From Coemansia sp. RSA 922 (Eukaryota > Kickxellomycota > Kickxellomycetes > Kickxellales > Kickxellaceae), in NCBI GenBank assembly GCA_027577415.1, contig JANBQS010000453.1, positions 1-17,598 on the forward strand: a stretch of DNA of 17,598 nucleotides, in the 5' to 3' direction. The translations under genes were made by a program, and so were the position numbers. The notes under the pieces were generated by a model. That model made no database searches. It worked only from the letters and a program-made list of their open reading frames with translations, and had not been told where the DNA came from. Positions 1-7,803 of this stretch are shown one piece after another; positions within the stretch are counted from its first letter, which is position 1; every line of letters begins with the position of its first letter.

Positions 1-83
1 TAGAATCGTGCCTGGTCTTCAGTGCCTGGATTCACAGCAAGCCAATTCTGAATGAGTTCGTGCTGTGCAGAAGATTCACTCAT
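1..83 (-). CDS. SHP1: N-terminal fragment of a probable p47/Shp1-type UBX-domain protein (5' part only)
   Basis: On the minus strand an ATG at 83-81 opens 27 codons plus two bases before the left edge, with no stop. The peptide begins MSESSAQHELIQNWLAV and continues with NPGTEDQARF. The run ELIQNWLAV followed by an acidic, Ala/Arg-Phe stretch matches the first two helices of the UBA domain that opens the p47 (NSFL1C)/Shp1/Ubx3 family, where the usual pattern is a short helix ending in a hydrophobic-Ala-Val run followed by EED-A-RFFL. Family members are Cdc48/p97 cofactors that use UBA, SEP and UBX domains in membrane fusion and in ubiquitin- and phosphatase-linked functions. Only the UBA start is visible here, so SEP and UBX must lie off the left edge if the call is right. 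The next codon begins TA and would have to be Tyr. The gene is divergent from the one at 406. The identification rests on a short remembered match and is moderate. Confidence 0.5.
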   Translation of the reverse strand, partial: MSESSAQHELIQNWLAVNPGTEDQARF

Positions 84-405
84 TTTCTTATATAGATCAA
101 GAGTATAGCGAGTAAACGACAAATATTTGAATTAATTCAAAAGAGCAGAGCAGAGCGGCTTTGTAGTTTGTAGGTCGTGATGACGAAGTAGAACACGTGC
201 TCAATGTTTTTTTGGCTGGCCTTGGGAACTTTTGCTAGAAGCCTCTTTCTTTTCTCTTTCATTCATTCAACTTTCTTCAATTATTTCCTCTTCATTTTGC
301 ACTTAATCTCACACTTGCTTAAACCCTTTTTTTTATCTATCTCTCGGGACTCTTTTTTTTTTTTTTTTTTTAGCGACATTGAATCTGTACTTGTAGGCGC
401 TCGCC
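84..405. promoter_or_regulatory. Divergent intergenic region between the left-edge gene and the 1050-residue protein gene
   Basis: About 320 bp separate two start codons that face away from each other, so both promoters and 5' UTRs must lie here. The plus strand is T-rich toward the right gene, ending in a run of 19 T at 353-371 followed directly by AG (372-373). That could be either a homopolymer in the leader or a polypyrimidine tract plus 3' splice site of a 5' UTR intron; the only donor-like site I noticed is GTAGGT at 170-175, which is weak. A TATATAAG stretch on the minus strand (about 89-96) lies only some 6 bases from the left gene's ATG, too close to be a normal TATA box. No RNA gene or conserved coding sequence is evident. 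Confidence 0.5.
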
Positions 406-3400
406 ATGGCCAATGGAAAGGGTGGAGCCCCGGGCCCAAAAAAGAAGAGCAGCCGTAAGAGCAAAGTACACGGCGTGGACATGCACAGAACCCGTGACGG
501 TGAAGATGATGAAGCCAATATCGGCGTTCCCGATATGAAGCACACTATCGGCCAAGCGGGAGGTGGAGGCACTTCTATTCCTAGCGCTGGGTCGTCGGGA
601 AAGCAAGCGCAAATGGTGTTCACTATTGGTACGTTTGACGATGATGACGACAGCTACATCAGCGACCAGCTCCGCAATACTGCGGCAGCTAGTCATATGC
701 AGCAGACCCAGTTGGTGGGAGCTCGGCGCTCTGTCGAGGTTTCCAAGGCAGCGGAGCCTGATAGCGATTCCCGCCCTTTGCTCGATGGTCGAGTGGACAA
801 CAGCGAGCTGCCCGCGTCGTGGAAAGGCGCGGGGCTAACTAAGGCATCAGCAGCTCAGCGGCTCCATCTCAAACGGCAGACGCTATTCACAATGGGATCT
901 CACTCCGAGGCCAGCGATATGGATGGAGGTGGCGTCTACAATGGACCAGCTGGGCGTTCAGCTTACGTGGCACACAACAGCGCTAGCAGCAGCAACTCCT
1001 CCGTTGATTCATCTGATATAGCCGACGCCGTTGTCACAGACAACCCGTGCGGCGATGACCACGTTGTTCCAGTGAGCATTGTGGAGCAACGAGTGCCAGA
1101 TGGCAGCACCATTCCTGACGCCGGCGAGTTGGCAGTCAGTGCGCTCAGCCAGAGTACCAGCATGGCGACTCATGATTGCGAGGGGCGTACTGACTGTGGT
1201 GGCAGCGTTCACAACAGCAATGAATCCTCGGCAGCAAACCGCAACGAAGATGGCTGCAGCTCTAAAGGGCTCCACATGTGCAAGGCCAGTACAAGCCTCT
1301 CCCAGCTTGGCAAAGCTTCGGACAGCATCAGCTCTATCGACGCAGTGACCAGCAACAGCGCGTCAGACCAAGGTTTGTCCGCTGCGGGGGTTCCTGAAAG
1401 AGTTAGCAGTGCTCCTGCCATCCAACCTGCGGCAGACGCTCGAGGTAACGGGAGTTGCGTGAGTTTTGCACTCTGCGAGAACAGAGAAGCTTCAGAGACG
1501 TCACCCGTTGGCAAGGGCAAGGCGGCTCTGCCGCGTGAGGGCTACGCCAAGGCTCGCAAAAGGGTTGGTGGCAAAAAGGCTCATCTCAAAAAAGCAGTCA
1601 GCACGGCGGCACTGCGGGGGCGTTCACGGCTTGGCGGACCACAGCGACGCGAGGCGTTGGCTCTTAAGGCGGCTACGCAAGTTGGCGGCACAACAGAGTA
1701 CGATGGGCCGGGTGGCTGCTCATACGTCGATTACAGTGGCAATAGCGACGTGGGCGAGGACCACTACCAGGCGGAGGTTGACGCGCAGCAGCCGCAGCCG
1801 CAGCCGCAGCAGACTGGCGCTCTACAGACCGATATTGTTCCTCCACAGTCCTCTTCGGCAAAGGTGGCTCGGGCTGATGCAGCTCGGGTCAGTCCGCACT
1901 CATCCACAGCCACGCTTGACGGCACAAGCCAAGATATGGACGATTCTGCGAGCACGGCTAGCATGGACAGCCCTCGGGCGGGGCAGAGGCAAACGTTCAG
2001 CACCAACCAGCGAGCACCAAACGCAGAAGCGGCCCGCGTGGCTGAACAAGCTGACATGGCAATGGGCGAAAACCTTTGCTCACAAGACAGAGGCCGTAGT
2101 CCGCTGGCATTAGGACGCGATAGGACTGCTCAAGCTGGTACCGAGACCGAAGCCAACCAATTATATGGCCGTGTTGGTGATCTGGCTCCAAGCAGCTCAC
2201 CAGTTGTCGGCGACTCTGGTGCAGCGCAGGTATCAAACGACCAGGGCACTCGGATTTTCCAGCGTGTACAGGGTGAAGCTGTTAGTGTGGCGGGACAAGG
2301 GCGGCAGAGCAACAGCTTCAGAAGGCAGGGGGCGGCGGTGGTAAGTGGCGTGGCGTTGAGCACCAAGCGCAACATGGAGTCGCAGCGGCAGCAAAGCATG
2401 GTGGAAAAGGAAGAGGAAGACATGGACATTGCAAACGCGCTGGTGACTGGGATTCCCCGGCGGCAAAACCGGCCGTCAGGCATGGCGCCGTATATCTACC
2501 TTAGCCCCAACTCGCCGGCCTACAACCAACAGGTGCGAGCGATGGAGAGGACTTATGCACATGTGCGGACGATGGCGCATCCGATGCTGGAGAGTATCTC
2601 GCGGTGCGTGGCGCTGAGAGAGCAGCGGCTGGCGTTTGCCGTGCCACGCGGGCAGGCGCGGGCATGGACGTCGCGAAGGGTTCCCGCTGAGCCCGGCGAG
2701 ACAGCTATGCCAGCTGAGTGGGAGGCGCTGATGCCTCCTACATCGAGCTTGGTAGCAAGTCGTGAGCATCGCACTCGCTTGCAGCCCTCTGAGCTTCCGC
2801 CATGGCTCCTGGTGCCAGACGACCCCAAGTGCGCAGTGTACGGCCCAGACTTGACCTCTATGGTGCCAGGCAGCGGTGGGCATGGGCAGGCTGACGCGAG
2901 CTGTGTACACGTTCGAGAGCTGCGCGAGCACGCAAAGGAGCTCAAATATGTTCGGCAGCACGCAGTGTCTGCCCCACGGAACCAAGTACTCACGCTGCCA
3001 CGCCAGTCTGCCGCGGCGTCCATGGCTGAGTTGGAGACATGGCGCGGCCGGCGAGTTCCAGGCCTGCTCGACGTCGATATATACGCCGGAGCTGCGGGGC
3101 CGCTGGATCCTAGCAGTCGGCAGCCCCACAGGCCCGGCGAAGGCCCGAGGAGCCCACCGTTGGCAGAGGCCACACCCCTTCTGCGCGCCAACCCACTGGC
3201 GCCTCCTTACCGCCGCTACGGCACTGTTTATGGCTACACGTCGGCTAAAGGTGCCAGCAAGTGGCCTGGCCAAGCTGCCTCTGTTGCTTTGCCAACGGTG
3301 GCACTTGGAGGCGGAGGTCAGCCGCCTGCTTCTGCTCTGTCTGTGCGTGGATACGATGGCGCGCCTGCTGCTGCTCGTGCGAGCACTGTGGGAATCTGGG

Positions 3401-3558
3401 ATACTGACCCACGCCGCTCCAGTTACTTTGACCGCCGGTCTACCGACGAAACTAGGCCCCAGTTGGCCTCGTCCGTCGCACATGCCGCCAATCCCAGCAT
3501 TTTGCGTAGAGTGATCTCTGGCCTGACTGGCGCTACTGGCTTTGGAACTTCTCAGTAA
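406..3558 (+). CDS. Large, mostly disordered Ser/Ala-rich protein of unknown function (1050 aa)
   Basis: I do not recognise a known family. The ORF is uninterrupted, and its ATG sits in a good context (GCCATGG). The N-terminus is basic (PKKKSSRKSK at about residues 12-21), a plausible nuclear localisation signal. A second basic block lies near residues 380-410 (KARKRVGGKK and following). Most of residues 30-660 are low-complexity Ser, Ala, Gly, Asp and Thr, including a short Gln-Pro run from CAG/CCG codons near residues 460-470. The best-ordered part is about residues 665-755: an acidic stretch, then an Arg-Met-Ala-Pro-Tyr-rich segment with a probable helix (QVRAMERTYAHVRTMAHPML). Two motifs fit the acidic dileucine pattern [DE]xxxLL: DSRPLL at 121-126 and EATPLL at 921-926. 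I see no signal peptide, transmembrane segment or catalytic motif. It ends with RRVISGLTGATGFGTSQ. It may be lineage-specific. Confidence is for the gene being real, not for a function. Confidence 0.8.
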   Translation: MANGKGGAPGPKKKSSRKSKVHGVDMHRTRDGEDDEANIGVPDMKHTIGQAGGGGTSIPSAGSSGKQAQMVFTIGTFDDDDDSYISDQLRNTAAASHMQQTQLVGARRSVEVSKAAEPDSDSRPLLDGRVDNSELPASWKGAGLTKASAAQRLHLKRQTLFTMGSHSEASDMDGGGVYNGPAGRSAYVAHNSASSSNSSVDSSDIADAVVTDNPCGDDHVVPVSIVEQRVPDGSTIPDAGELAVSALSQSTSMATHDCEGRTDCGGSVHNSNESSAANRNEDGCSSKGLHMCKASTSLSQLGKASDSISSIDAVTSNSASDQGLSAAGVPERVSSAPAIQPAADARGNGSCVSFALCENREASETSPVGKGKAALPREGYAKARKRVGGKKAHLKKAVSTAALRGRSRLGGPQRREALALKAATQVGGTTEYDGPGGCSYVDYSGNSDVGEDHYQAEVDAQQPQPQPQQTGALQTDIVPPQSSSAKVARADAARVSPHSSTATLDGTSQDMDDSASTASMDSPRAGQRQTFSTNQRAPNAEAARVAEQADMAMGENLCSQDRGRSPLALGRDRTAQAGTETEANQLYGRVGDLAPSSSPVVGDSGAAQVSNDQGTRIFQRVQGEAVSVAGQGRQSNSFRRQGAAVVSGVALSTKRNMESQRQQSMVEKEEEDMDIANALVTGIPRRQNRPSGMAPYIYLSPNSPAYNQQVRAMERTYAHVRTMAHPMLESISRCVALREQRLAFAVPRGQARAWTSRRVPAEPGETAMPAEWEALMPPTSSLVASREHRTRLQPSELPPWLLVPDDPKCAVYGPDLTSMVPGSGGHGQADASCVHVRELREHAKELKYVRQHAVSAPRNQVLTLPRQSAAASMAELETWRGRRVPGLLDVDIYAGAAGPLDPSSRQPHRPGEGPRSPPLAEATPLLRANPLAPPYRRYGTVYGYTSAKGASKWPGQAASVALPTVALGGGGQPPASALSVRGYDGAPAAARASTVGIWDTDPRRSSYFDRRSTDETRPQLASSVAHAANPSILRRVISGLTGATGFGTSQ

Positions 3559-3572
3559 CCAAATCTTTTCTT

Positions 3573-3581
3573 TTTAATAAA
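3573..3581. terminator. Overlapping poly(A) signals shared by two convergent genes
   Basis: In the 46 bp between the two facing stop codons, the plus strand carries AATAAA at 3576-3581, 17 bases after the stop of the left gene. The same bases read on the minus strand give ATTAAA (complement of TTTAAT at 3573-3578), the common variant signal, placed 26-31 bases after the stop of the transcription-factor gene. Both genes could therefore end their transcripts with one 9-bp element. The poly(A) signals are read directly from the sequence; their use is inferred. Each cleavage site, usually 10-30 bases downstream, would fall inside or close to the opposite gene's coding end, so the mature 3' ends probably overlap. 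Confidence 0.6.
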
Positions 3582-3604
3582 AATGACTTCATCAACAAAA
3601 GGTT

Positions 3605-6600
3605 TTACTGTAAGCCATAGTTGGGCATGCTGTGGTCGGCGTTGAACATGCGGATCACTTGGCTCACATAGTCTTTCCACGGCGTCTCGCCTGACGACGA
3701 CGCCATGCTTGCGTCTCCTGCTGCCCACACTAGAGAACTGAGACCAGCTAGCCCTCCAACGCTAGTGGTGCTAGAAGGGATTCCGGCAAATGGGAGGTCT
3801 CCGGCCATGCCGCTGTCAACAAGCATCCCACTAAAGCTGGAACTGGCGTTGTTGGAGCCAAACCCGCCAATTGTGCCCAGAGCGGATGCGCTAAAGGCGT
3901 TAGTAGCGCTGCCCGACGCACCAAAGAGAGTGCCTGTAAAGATATCAGGAATCCCGCCGCCGTCACCACCACCACAATTGCTGCTGCCACTGCCGTATGA
4001 ATCGGCTGTGTTTCCAGAGTATGCCACGCTGGATGCAGGAGGAGGTCCTACAAATGCTTGGCTCGCTCTCCCAGCCATGCTGCCAAGTGTTGACTCTGCA
4101 GTCATCGTGCTAAGACGTGCTTGCTGGCCGCCTGCGTTGGCCCCACTGCCGTTGGGCAAGGCAAGTGGAAGGTCCAGTGACGCCTGCCCGTTTGGACCGC
4201 CTAACCCTAATGGAAAGTCGGCGTTGGCAAAGAATTCCAACGATGGCACAAACTGTCCCAGCATAGTAGCTGGTTCGTCTCTAGTCAGCGCCTGAACTTG
4301 TGTACGACTAGCATGAGGGTTGCTGTCTTGGCGCTCTGGCGGACCATTCTGCACCAGCCTAGCCGACGAGATGGCTTCGCGAGAAAAGTCGACCGATGTG
4401 TACGGCGAAGCAGGGACGATGAGCATACCGTCGGCGTCCACTTTGTTACTAAGCCCAAACATTTGCCTGGTAACGGTCTTTGGTGGCTGCGGAGAGCGTT
4501 CGCTGTGAGGCGGCTGCGCAAACTTGAACGCATCCTTCTGGCAAGCGCTGGTGGATCCGCTCCATGCGGCCGTGGTGACAGCGGGTGAGGTGCCCCAGGT
4601 GTGTGCTCTCTGGCCCATTTGGGCGCCGAGACGAGTGTCGTATGGCCAAGGAATCTCTGTACTAGGCGGAGCTGTCGGAGTAGAATGCTGCGACACATTG
4701 TGTGTACTGTCTGACAGCATGGTATCATCTCCACTTGTAGATCTACCTCGGGCAGAGCCAGAGTAGCCGACTTGCTCTGGAGCGTCTTGGTAAGACATCA
4801 AGGCTGTATTGGCATGGGCTTTGCTGGGGTTTGCTGCTGGCACACTGCGCTCACGGTACATTGCACGGTTCTCGTAAACGGCATAGGCAATGCGAGAGGT
4901 CTCTCGGCAGCGGTCCCTGATAGCTCTAGCACTTTCCTCATTGTCGTTGTTGCTGTCGCCGCCGCCACTATCTTCCGCGGCTTGGTCAAGCCCGATCCCG
5001 TTTGCACGCACCAAGGCGCTGAGCATGTTGTGACACTTCGACGACACTTGCCAGTGCGCACCCAGACGGCTGATTACATTGAGCGTGCGCTTGAGAAAGC
5101 GCCGAGCGATCCCGCTGTCGGCCGCTACAATGACGTTGTTCAAGTGCATCGTGCCCGCAGTGAACATCATGAACGTGATGAATGGCATGATGAATATCCT
5201 CGAGTCCTGGACGATGCCTTGCCCAATCAAGGATATCATCTGCGCCGACACAGTGCAGATCGAGTGCGACGGAAGTGGCAAGGCTGAGCCAGAGCCGTGT
5301 GGAGACGGTTCGCCGAGCCTAGAGATAAACGGCCGATGTAGCAGTATCATGGCTGTGTAGTACACCAGGTGAATTAGCGAGATGTACACACATCGAGCCG
5401 GCTTTATAGCAAGGATGTCGTCGACCGGGTATAGCAGACAGGGAGGCAGCGATATTTTCCACTGCCTGAGCTCGTGGTCCAGTACTATCAGTCGCTCGAC
5501 GCGCGAGTGCAAGTCGTGCACGCAAAACCTGCCTACATAGTCGCGGTTGGGCTTGCACGCGTACATTTCCGTAAGGATATGGCTGAATATGTGCAAGAGG
5601 TCAAGGTAGTACACCCCGAGCAGCTTGCCTTCTTGTGGCCGCCGCACGCCAAACTCGTCGCTGGCTTCCTTACCCAGCTCGTCAGGCTCGGACTCACCGA
5701 CAGCGAGTGCCACATAGTCAACCATGCGATCTGCCACAGCAATCGATGTTCTAGCATCTCGGGCAAGCGTTGGTGTGGTGCGATCTGATAACGTACTTGG
5801 ATCGGTGACTGCCGCTGGCGTTTGGCAGGGCGGCCGCTGTGCCTCTTGTGCTTGGCCAGTTCGTTCTAAAGTCGGAGAGCCAGAGCCTGCAGCTTTATGA
5901 CTAGCACTCATCGACGACTCTACCAGTAGGTCGTCGTTGTCTTCGCCGTAGTCAGCAGGGAAGGGGACGTCGAATGTAAAGTCGCGGATGGTAGTTGGTC
6001 GGCCAAGCGTCGCACTGACCATGATGTCTAGTATATAGCAGCCCCACCACGCCCGCTGCCTGACTTGGACTTCGGTCTGCGACAGAACTGAGAGACCCTG
6101 GTGATTGGTAACCCCTACATCGCGATGGAGGCCCAGGTCATACGCCTTTCTAATCGCCATGCCCGAGTACAGCCAGCTTCGTGTCGACATTGTGCCTTGC
6201 TCGTAGACTGCCATGAGCAGCAGTGTCAGTATGGATGCAGTTGTGTTGAACGTGTACTGCTCGTCTAGATACAGCTTGGCGCGTTGAAAGTGCACGGCCA
6301 TCTGGATGCGGGCGCGGGTAAGATCAGCCTCGTTCTGAGACTCTCGGAACTTGTAAGTGGAGGCCGCGGCAAAGACGGCTGACAGCAGTGACGGCGACGG
6401 GCGATTGTTCTTTGCCAACACGCGCTCAAGAAAGTACGACTTGTACAGGATGGGAAACACGGGATGCACATAGCGAAAGTAAAGCCCAAGCAGCCTGGCC
6501 TCTTCGTCGGCGTCGGGCATGGGCGGCTTCCCGCTAGGCGGCATGTTGCGTGGGACGGGTACAACATAGGCATTGGCTGGTGAATCGCTAATGCCCAGGC

Positions 6601-7600
6601 CTTCGCTGGATCCAGTACCACTGGATGCAATGTCTGCATCTGTATTTCGTACTCTCGGGGTGCTATGATAACTGCTCGGTATATGCGGTCCTGGACTGGG
6701 TTCTTTGTCGGCAGGGCGTGATGTCACGATTGGTTCAACACCTGGTGCAGGCTTGGCGTCCTCGTCCTCTTCCTCAGTGCCTCGCATCGGAATAGTCGAG
6801 ATAGGCGGCCAGCGAAAGGCGCCGTCAACGCCTCTGGTCAAGCGCGGACTGGTTGCAGAGGAGATCAAGTTTCTGTTGATAATGTCCCAGCCACTGCTGT
6901 CGCCCAGGTACCTCAACGAGCCAGTCGGATCTAGGGTAAGATGACCCACACCTCTTTCCAAGCGGGTTAAGTGTTCGGTACCGTCGTTGTCGGCCGAGTC
7001 GTCTGCTGGCGCCTGGTTTGAGTGGCGGCGAGCAGGGGCGGCATTGGGCGCCACCAATGTTGATGTGCGGTCATCCATACTCAGAGGTTCGGTTGCCGCT
7101 ATGGTGGGCTGGTGGCTCATGGCGCGATGGCTGCTGCGGCTCGGACGCTGCTCTGGCAAGAGTAAAGAGCTCGATGGAGTTCGTATAGGGTTCTGAGCAG
7201 CGCGAGACTCTAGCTCCGAAAGAGTGACACCGCCAAACAGCGTGCCCGTGGAGTCAGTTACAATGGCCAAATCGTCGCTGTCGGGAGCACGCAGGGCCTC
7301 CAGAACGTGGCGAGCAGCAGCAGAGTCACTAATAACCAGGTCTCTGAGAAGCTCCTCGACCTTGTGCAAGCGGTTTTCGATGACCTCAATGTAGCCCTTG
7401 GGCGGACCTCGCTTCTTGGCGGCGTCGAGGTAGGTGCACGAGGCAGATATGGCCTGGCAGTGCGAACAAACAGGCCGTTTAGCATCACACTTTGTCTTTT
7501 TGCGACGACATCTGTCGCAGGCACGAGAGACACGTTGGCGCTTGGGATCCAAGTCCAAGTGCGAGGGAGTCGGACTGCCGTCTCGAGCGTCAGGATCCAT
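3605..7600 (-). CDS. Zn2Cys6 (Gal4-type) fungal transcription factor with middle homology region (1331 aa)
   Basis: This is a DNA-binding regulator of the fungal zinc-cluster class. From the chosen start, the six cysteines lie at 28, 31, 38, 45, 48 and 55 with spacing C-x2-C-x6-C-x6-C-x2-C-x6-C, followed by the linker KKRGPPKGYIEVIENRLHKV and a short coiled coil (about 65-90). A fungal_trans (middle homology) domain starts near residue 360 (LLGLYFRYVHPVFPILYKSY) and runs to about 870. It is interrupted near 555-660 by a Ser/Thr/Ala-rich, acidic insert. The last 450 residues are rich in Ser, Gly, Ala, Asn and Gln, probably an activation region, and end in a helix-like tail (WKDYVSQVIRMF). The same frame is open upstream to another ATG at 7699, but that extension is encoded by a GA microsatellite and has a weak start context, while ATG 7600 has G at -3 and +4. 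Target genes cannot be told from sequence; a role in carbon or polysaccharide metabolism is only a family-level guess. Confidence 0.93.
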   Translation of the reverse strand: MDPDARDGSPTPSHLDLDPKRQRVSRACDRCRRKKTKCDAKRPVCSHCQAISASCTYLDAAKKRGPPKGYIEVIENRLHKVEELLRDLVISDSAAARHVLEALRAPDSDDLAIVTDSTGTLFGGVTLSELESRAAQNPIRTPSSSLLLPEQRPSRSSHRAMSHQPTIAATEPLSMDDRTSTLVAPNAAPARRHSNQAPADDSADNDGTEHLTRLERGVGHLTLDPTGSLRYLGDSSGWDIINRNLISSATSPRLTRGVDGAFRWPPISTIPMRGTEEEDEDAKPAPGVEPIVTSRPADKEPSPGPHIPSSYHSTPRVRNTDADIASSGTGSSEGLGISDSPANAYVVPVPRNMPPSGKPPMPDADEEARLLGLYFRYVHPVFPILYKSYFLERVLAKNNRPSPSLLSAVFAAASTYKFRESQNEADLTRARIQMAVHFQRAKLYLDEQYTFNTTASILTLLLMAVYEQGTMSTRSWLYSGMAIRKAYDLGLHRDVGVTNHQGLSVLSQTEVQVRQRAWWGCYILDIMVSATLGRPTTIRDFTFDVPFPADYGEDNDDLLVESSMSASHKAAGSGSPTLERTGQAQEAQRPPCQTPAAVTDPSTLSDRTTPTLARDARTSIAVADRMVDYVALAVGESEPDELGKEASDEFGVRRPQEGKLLGVYYLDLLHIFSHILTEMYACKPNRDYVGRFCVHDLHSRVERLIVLDHELRQWKISLPPCLLYPVDDILAIKPARCVYISLIHLVYYTAMILLHRPFISRLGEPSPHGSGSALPLPSHSICTVSAQMISLIGQGIVQDSRIFIMPFITFMMFTAGTMHLNNVIVAADSGIARRFLKRTLNVISRLGAHWQVSSKCHNMLSALVRANGIGLDQAAEDSGGGDSNNDNEESARAIRDRCRETSRIAYAVYENRAMYRERSVPAANPSKAHANTALMSYQDAPEQVGYSGSARGRSTSGDDTMLSDSTHNVSQHSTPTAPPSTEIPWPYDTRLGAQMGQRAHTWGTSPAVTTAAWSGSTSACQKDAFKFAQPPHSERSPQPPKTVTRQMFGLSNKVDADGMLIVPASPYTSVDFSREAISSARLVQNGPPERQDSNPHASRTQVQALTRDEPATMLGQFVPSLEFFANADFPLGLGGPNGQASLDLPLALPNGSGANAGGQQARLSTMTAESTLGSMAGRASQAFVGPPPASSVAYSGNTADSYGSGSSNCGGGDGGGIPDIFTGTLFGASGSATNAFSASALGTIGGFGSNNASSSFSGMLVDSGMAGDLPFAGIPSSTTSVGGLAGLSSLVWAAGDASMASSSGETPWKDYVSQVIRMFNADHSMPNYGLQ

Positions 7601-7803
7601 TGCGTGCGAAAGCTGATATCGAGAAAAGATAGTAGAGAGTATCGCAGCAGAGAGAGAGAGAGAGGAGAGATGAAGTGGCAGCAGTAGGGCTGGCGACATG
7701 CAGAAAGCATGGGGTCAGCTGCAGCGCAAGGGAGGGCAGAGACAAGTAAGGGTTTGCTTTTGCATGTCTTTGAATTACTTTGTTTAATTTTTAATTTTTC
7801 TTA
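7601..7803. promoter_or_regulatory. Divergent promoter region between the zinc-cluster factor and VPS36
   Basis: About 200 bp separate the start codons of the two divergent genes, so their promoters must share this DNA. It contains a GA microsatellite on the transcription-factor side and an A/T-rich stretch (TTTAATTTTTAATTTTTC at about 7783-7800) immediately before the VPS36 ATG. CAGCTG (E-box-like) occurs at about 7717-7722. No clear TATA box is visible. Confidence 0.5.
7649..7670. repeat. GA microsatellite
   Basis: An uninterrupted AG dinucleotide run with one slip (GAGGAGAGA at the right end) lies in the probable 5' UTR of the transcription-factor gene. On the minus strand it reads as CT repeats and would encode a Leu/Ser run if the upstream ATG at 7699 were used. 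Confidence 0.85.

Noticed and set aside
204..458. Phe/Leu-rich ORF in the leader of the left plus-strand gene
   Set aside because: It is encoded by T-rich leader DNA including a T19 run and overlaps the true start in another frame.
2476..3483. 335-codon open frame on the minus strand inside the 1050-residue protein gene, plus overlapping frames at 2553-3191 and 2876-3514
   Set aside because: They lie fully inside a longer frame with a good start, encode Arg/Cys/Trp-rich sequence without family features, and are expected in G/C-ending-codon genes read on other frames.
7601..7699. Upstream ATG at 7699 giving the zinc-cluster factor a 33-residue hydrophobic N-terminal extension
   Set aside because: The extension is encoded by a GA microsatellite, has T at -3, and would place a signal-like segment ahead of a nuclear DNA-binding domain.
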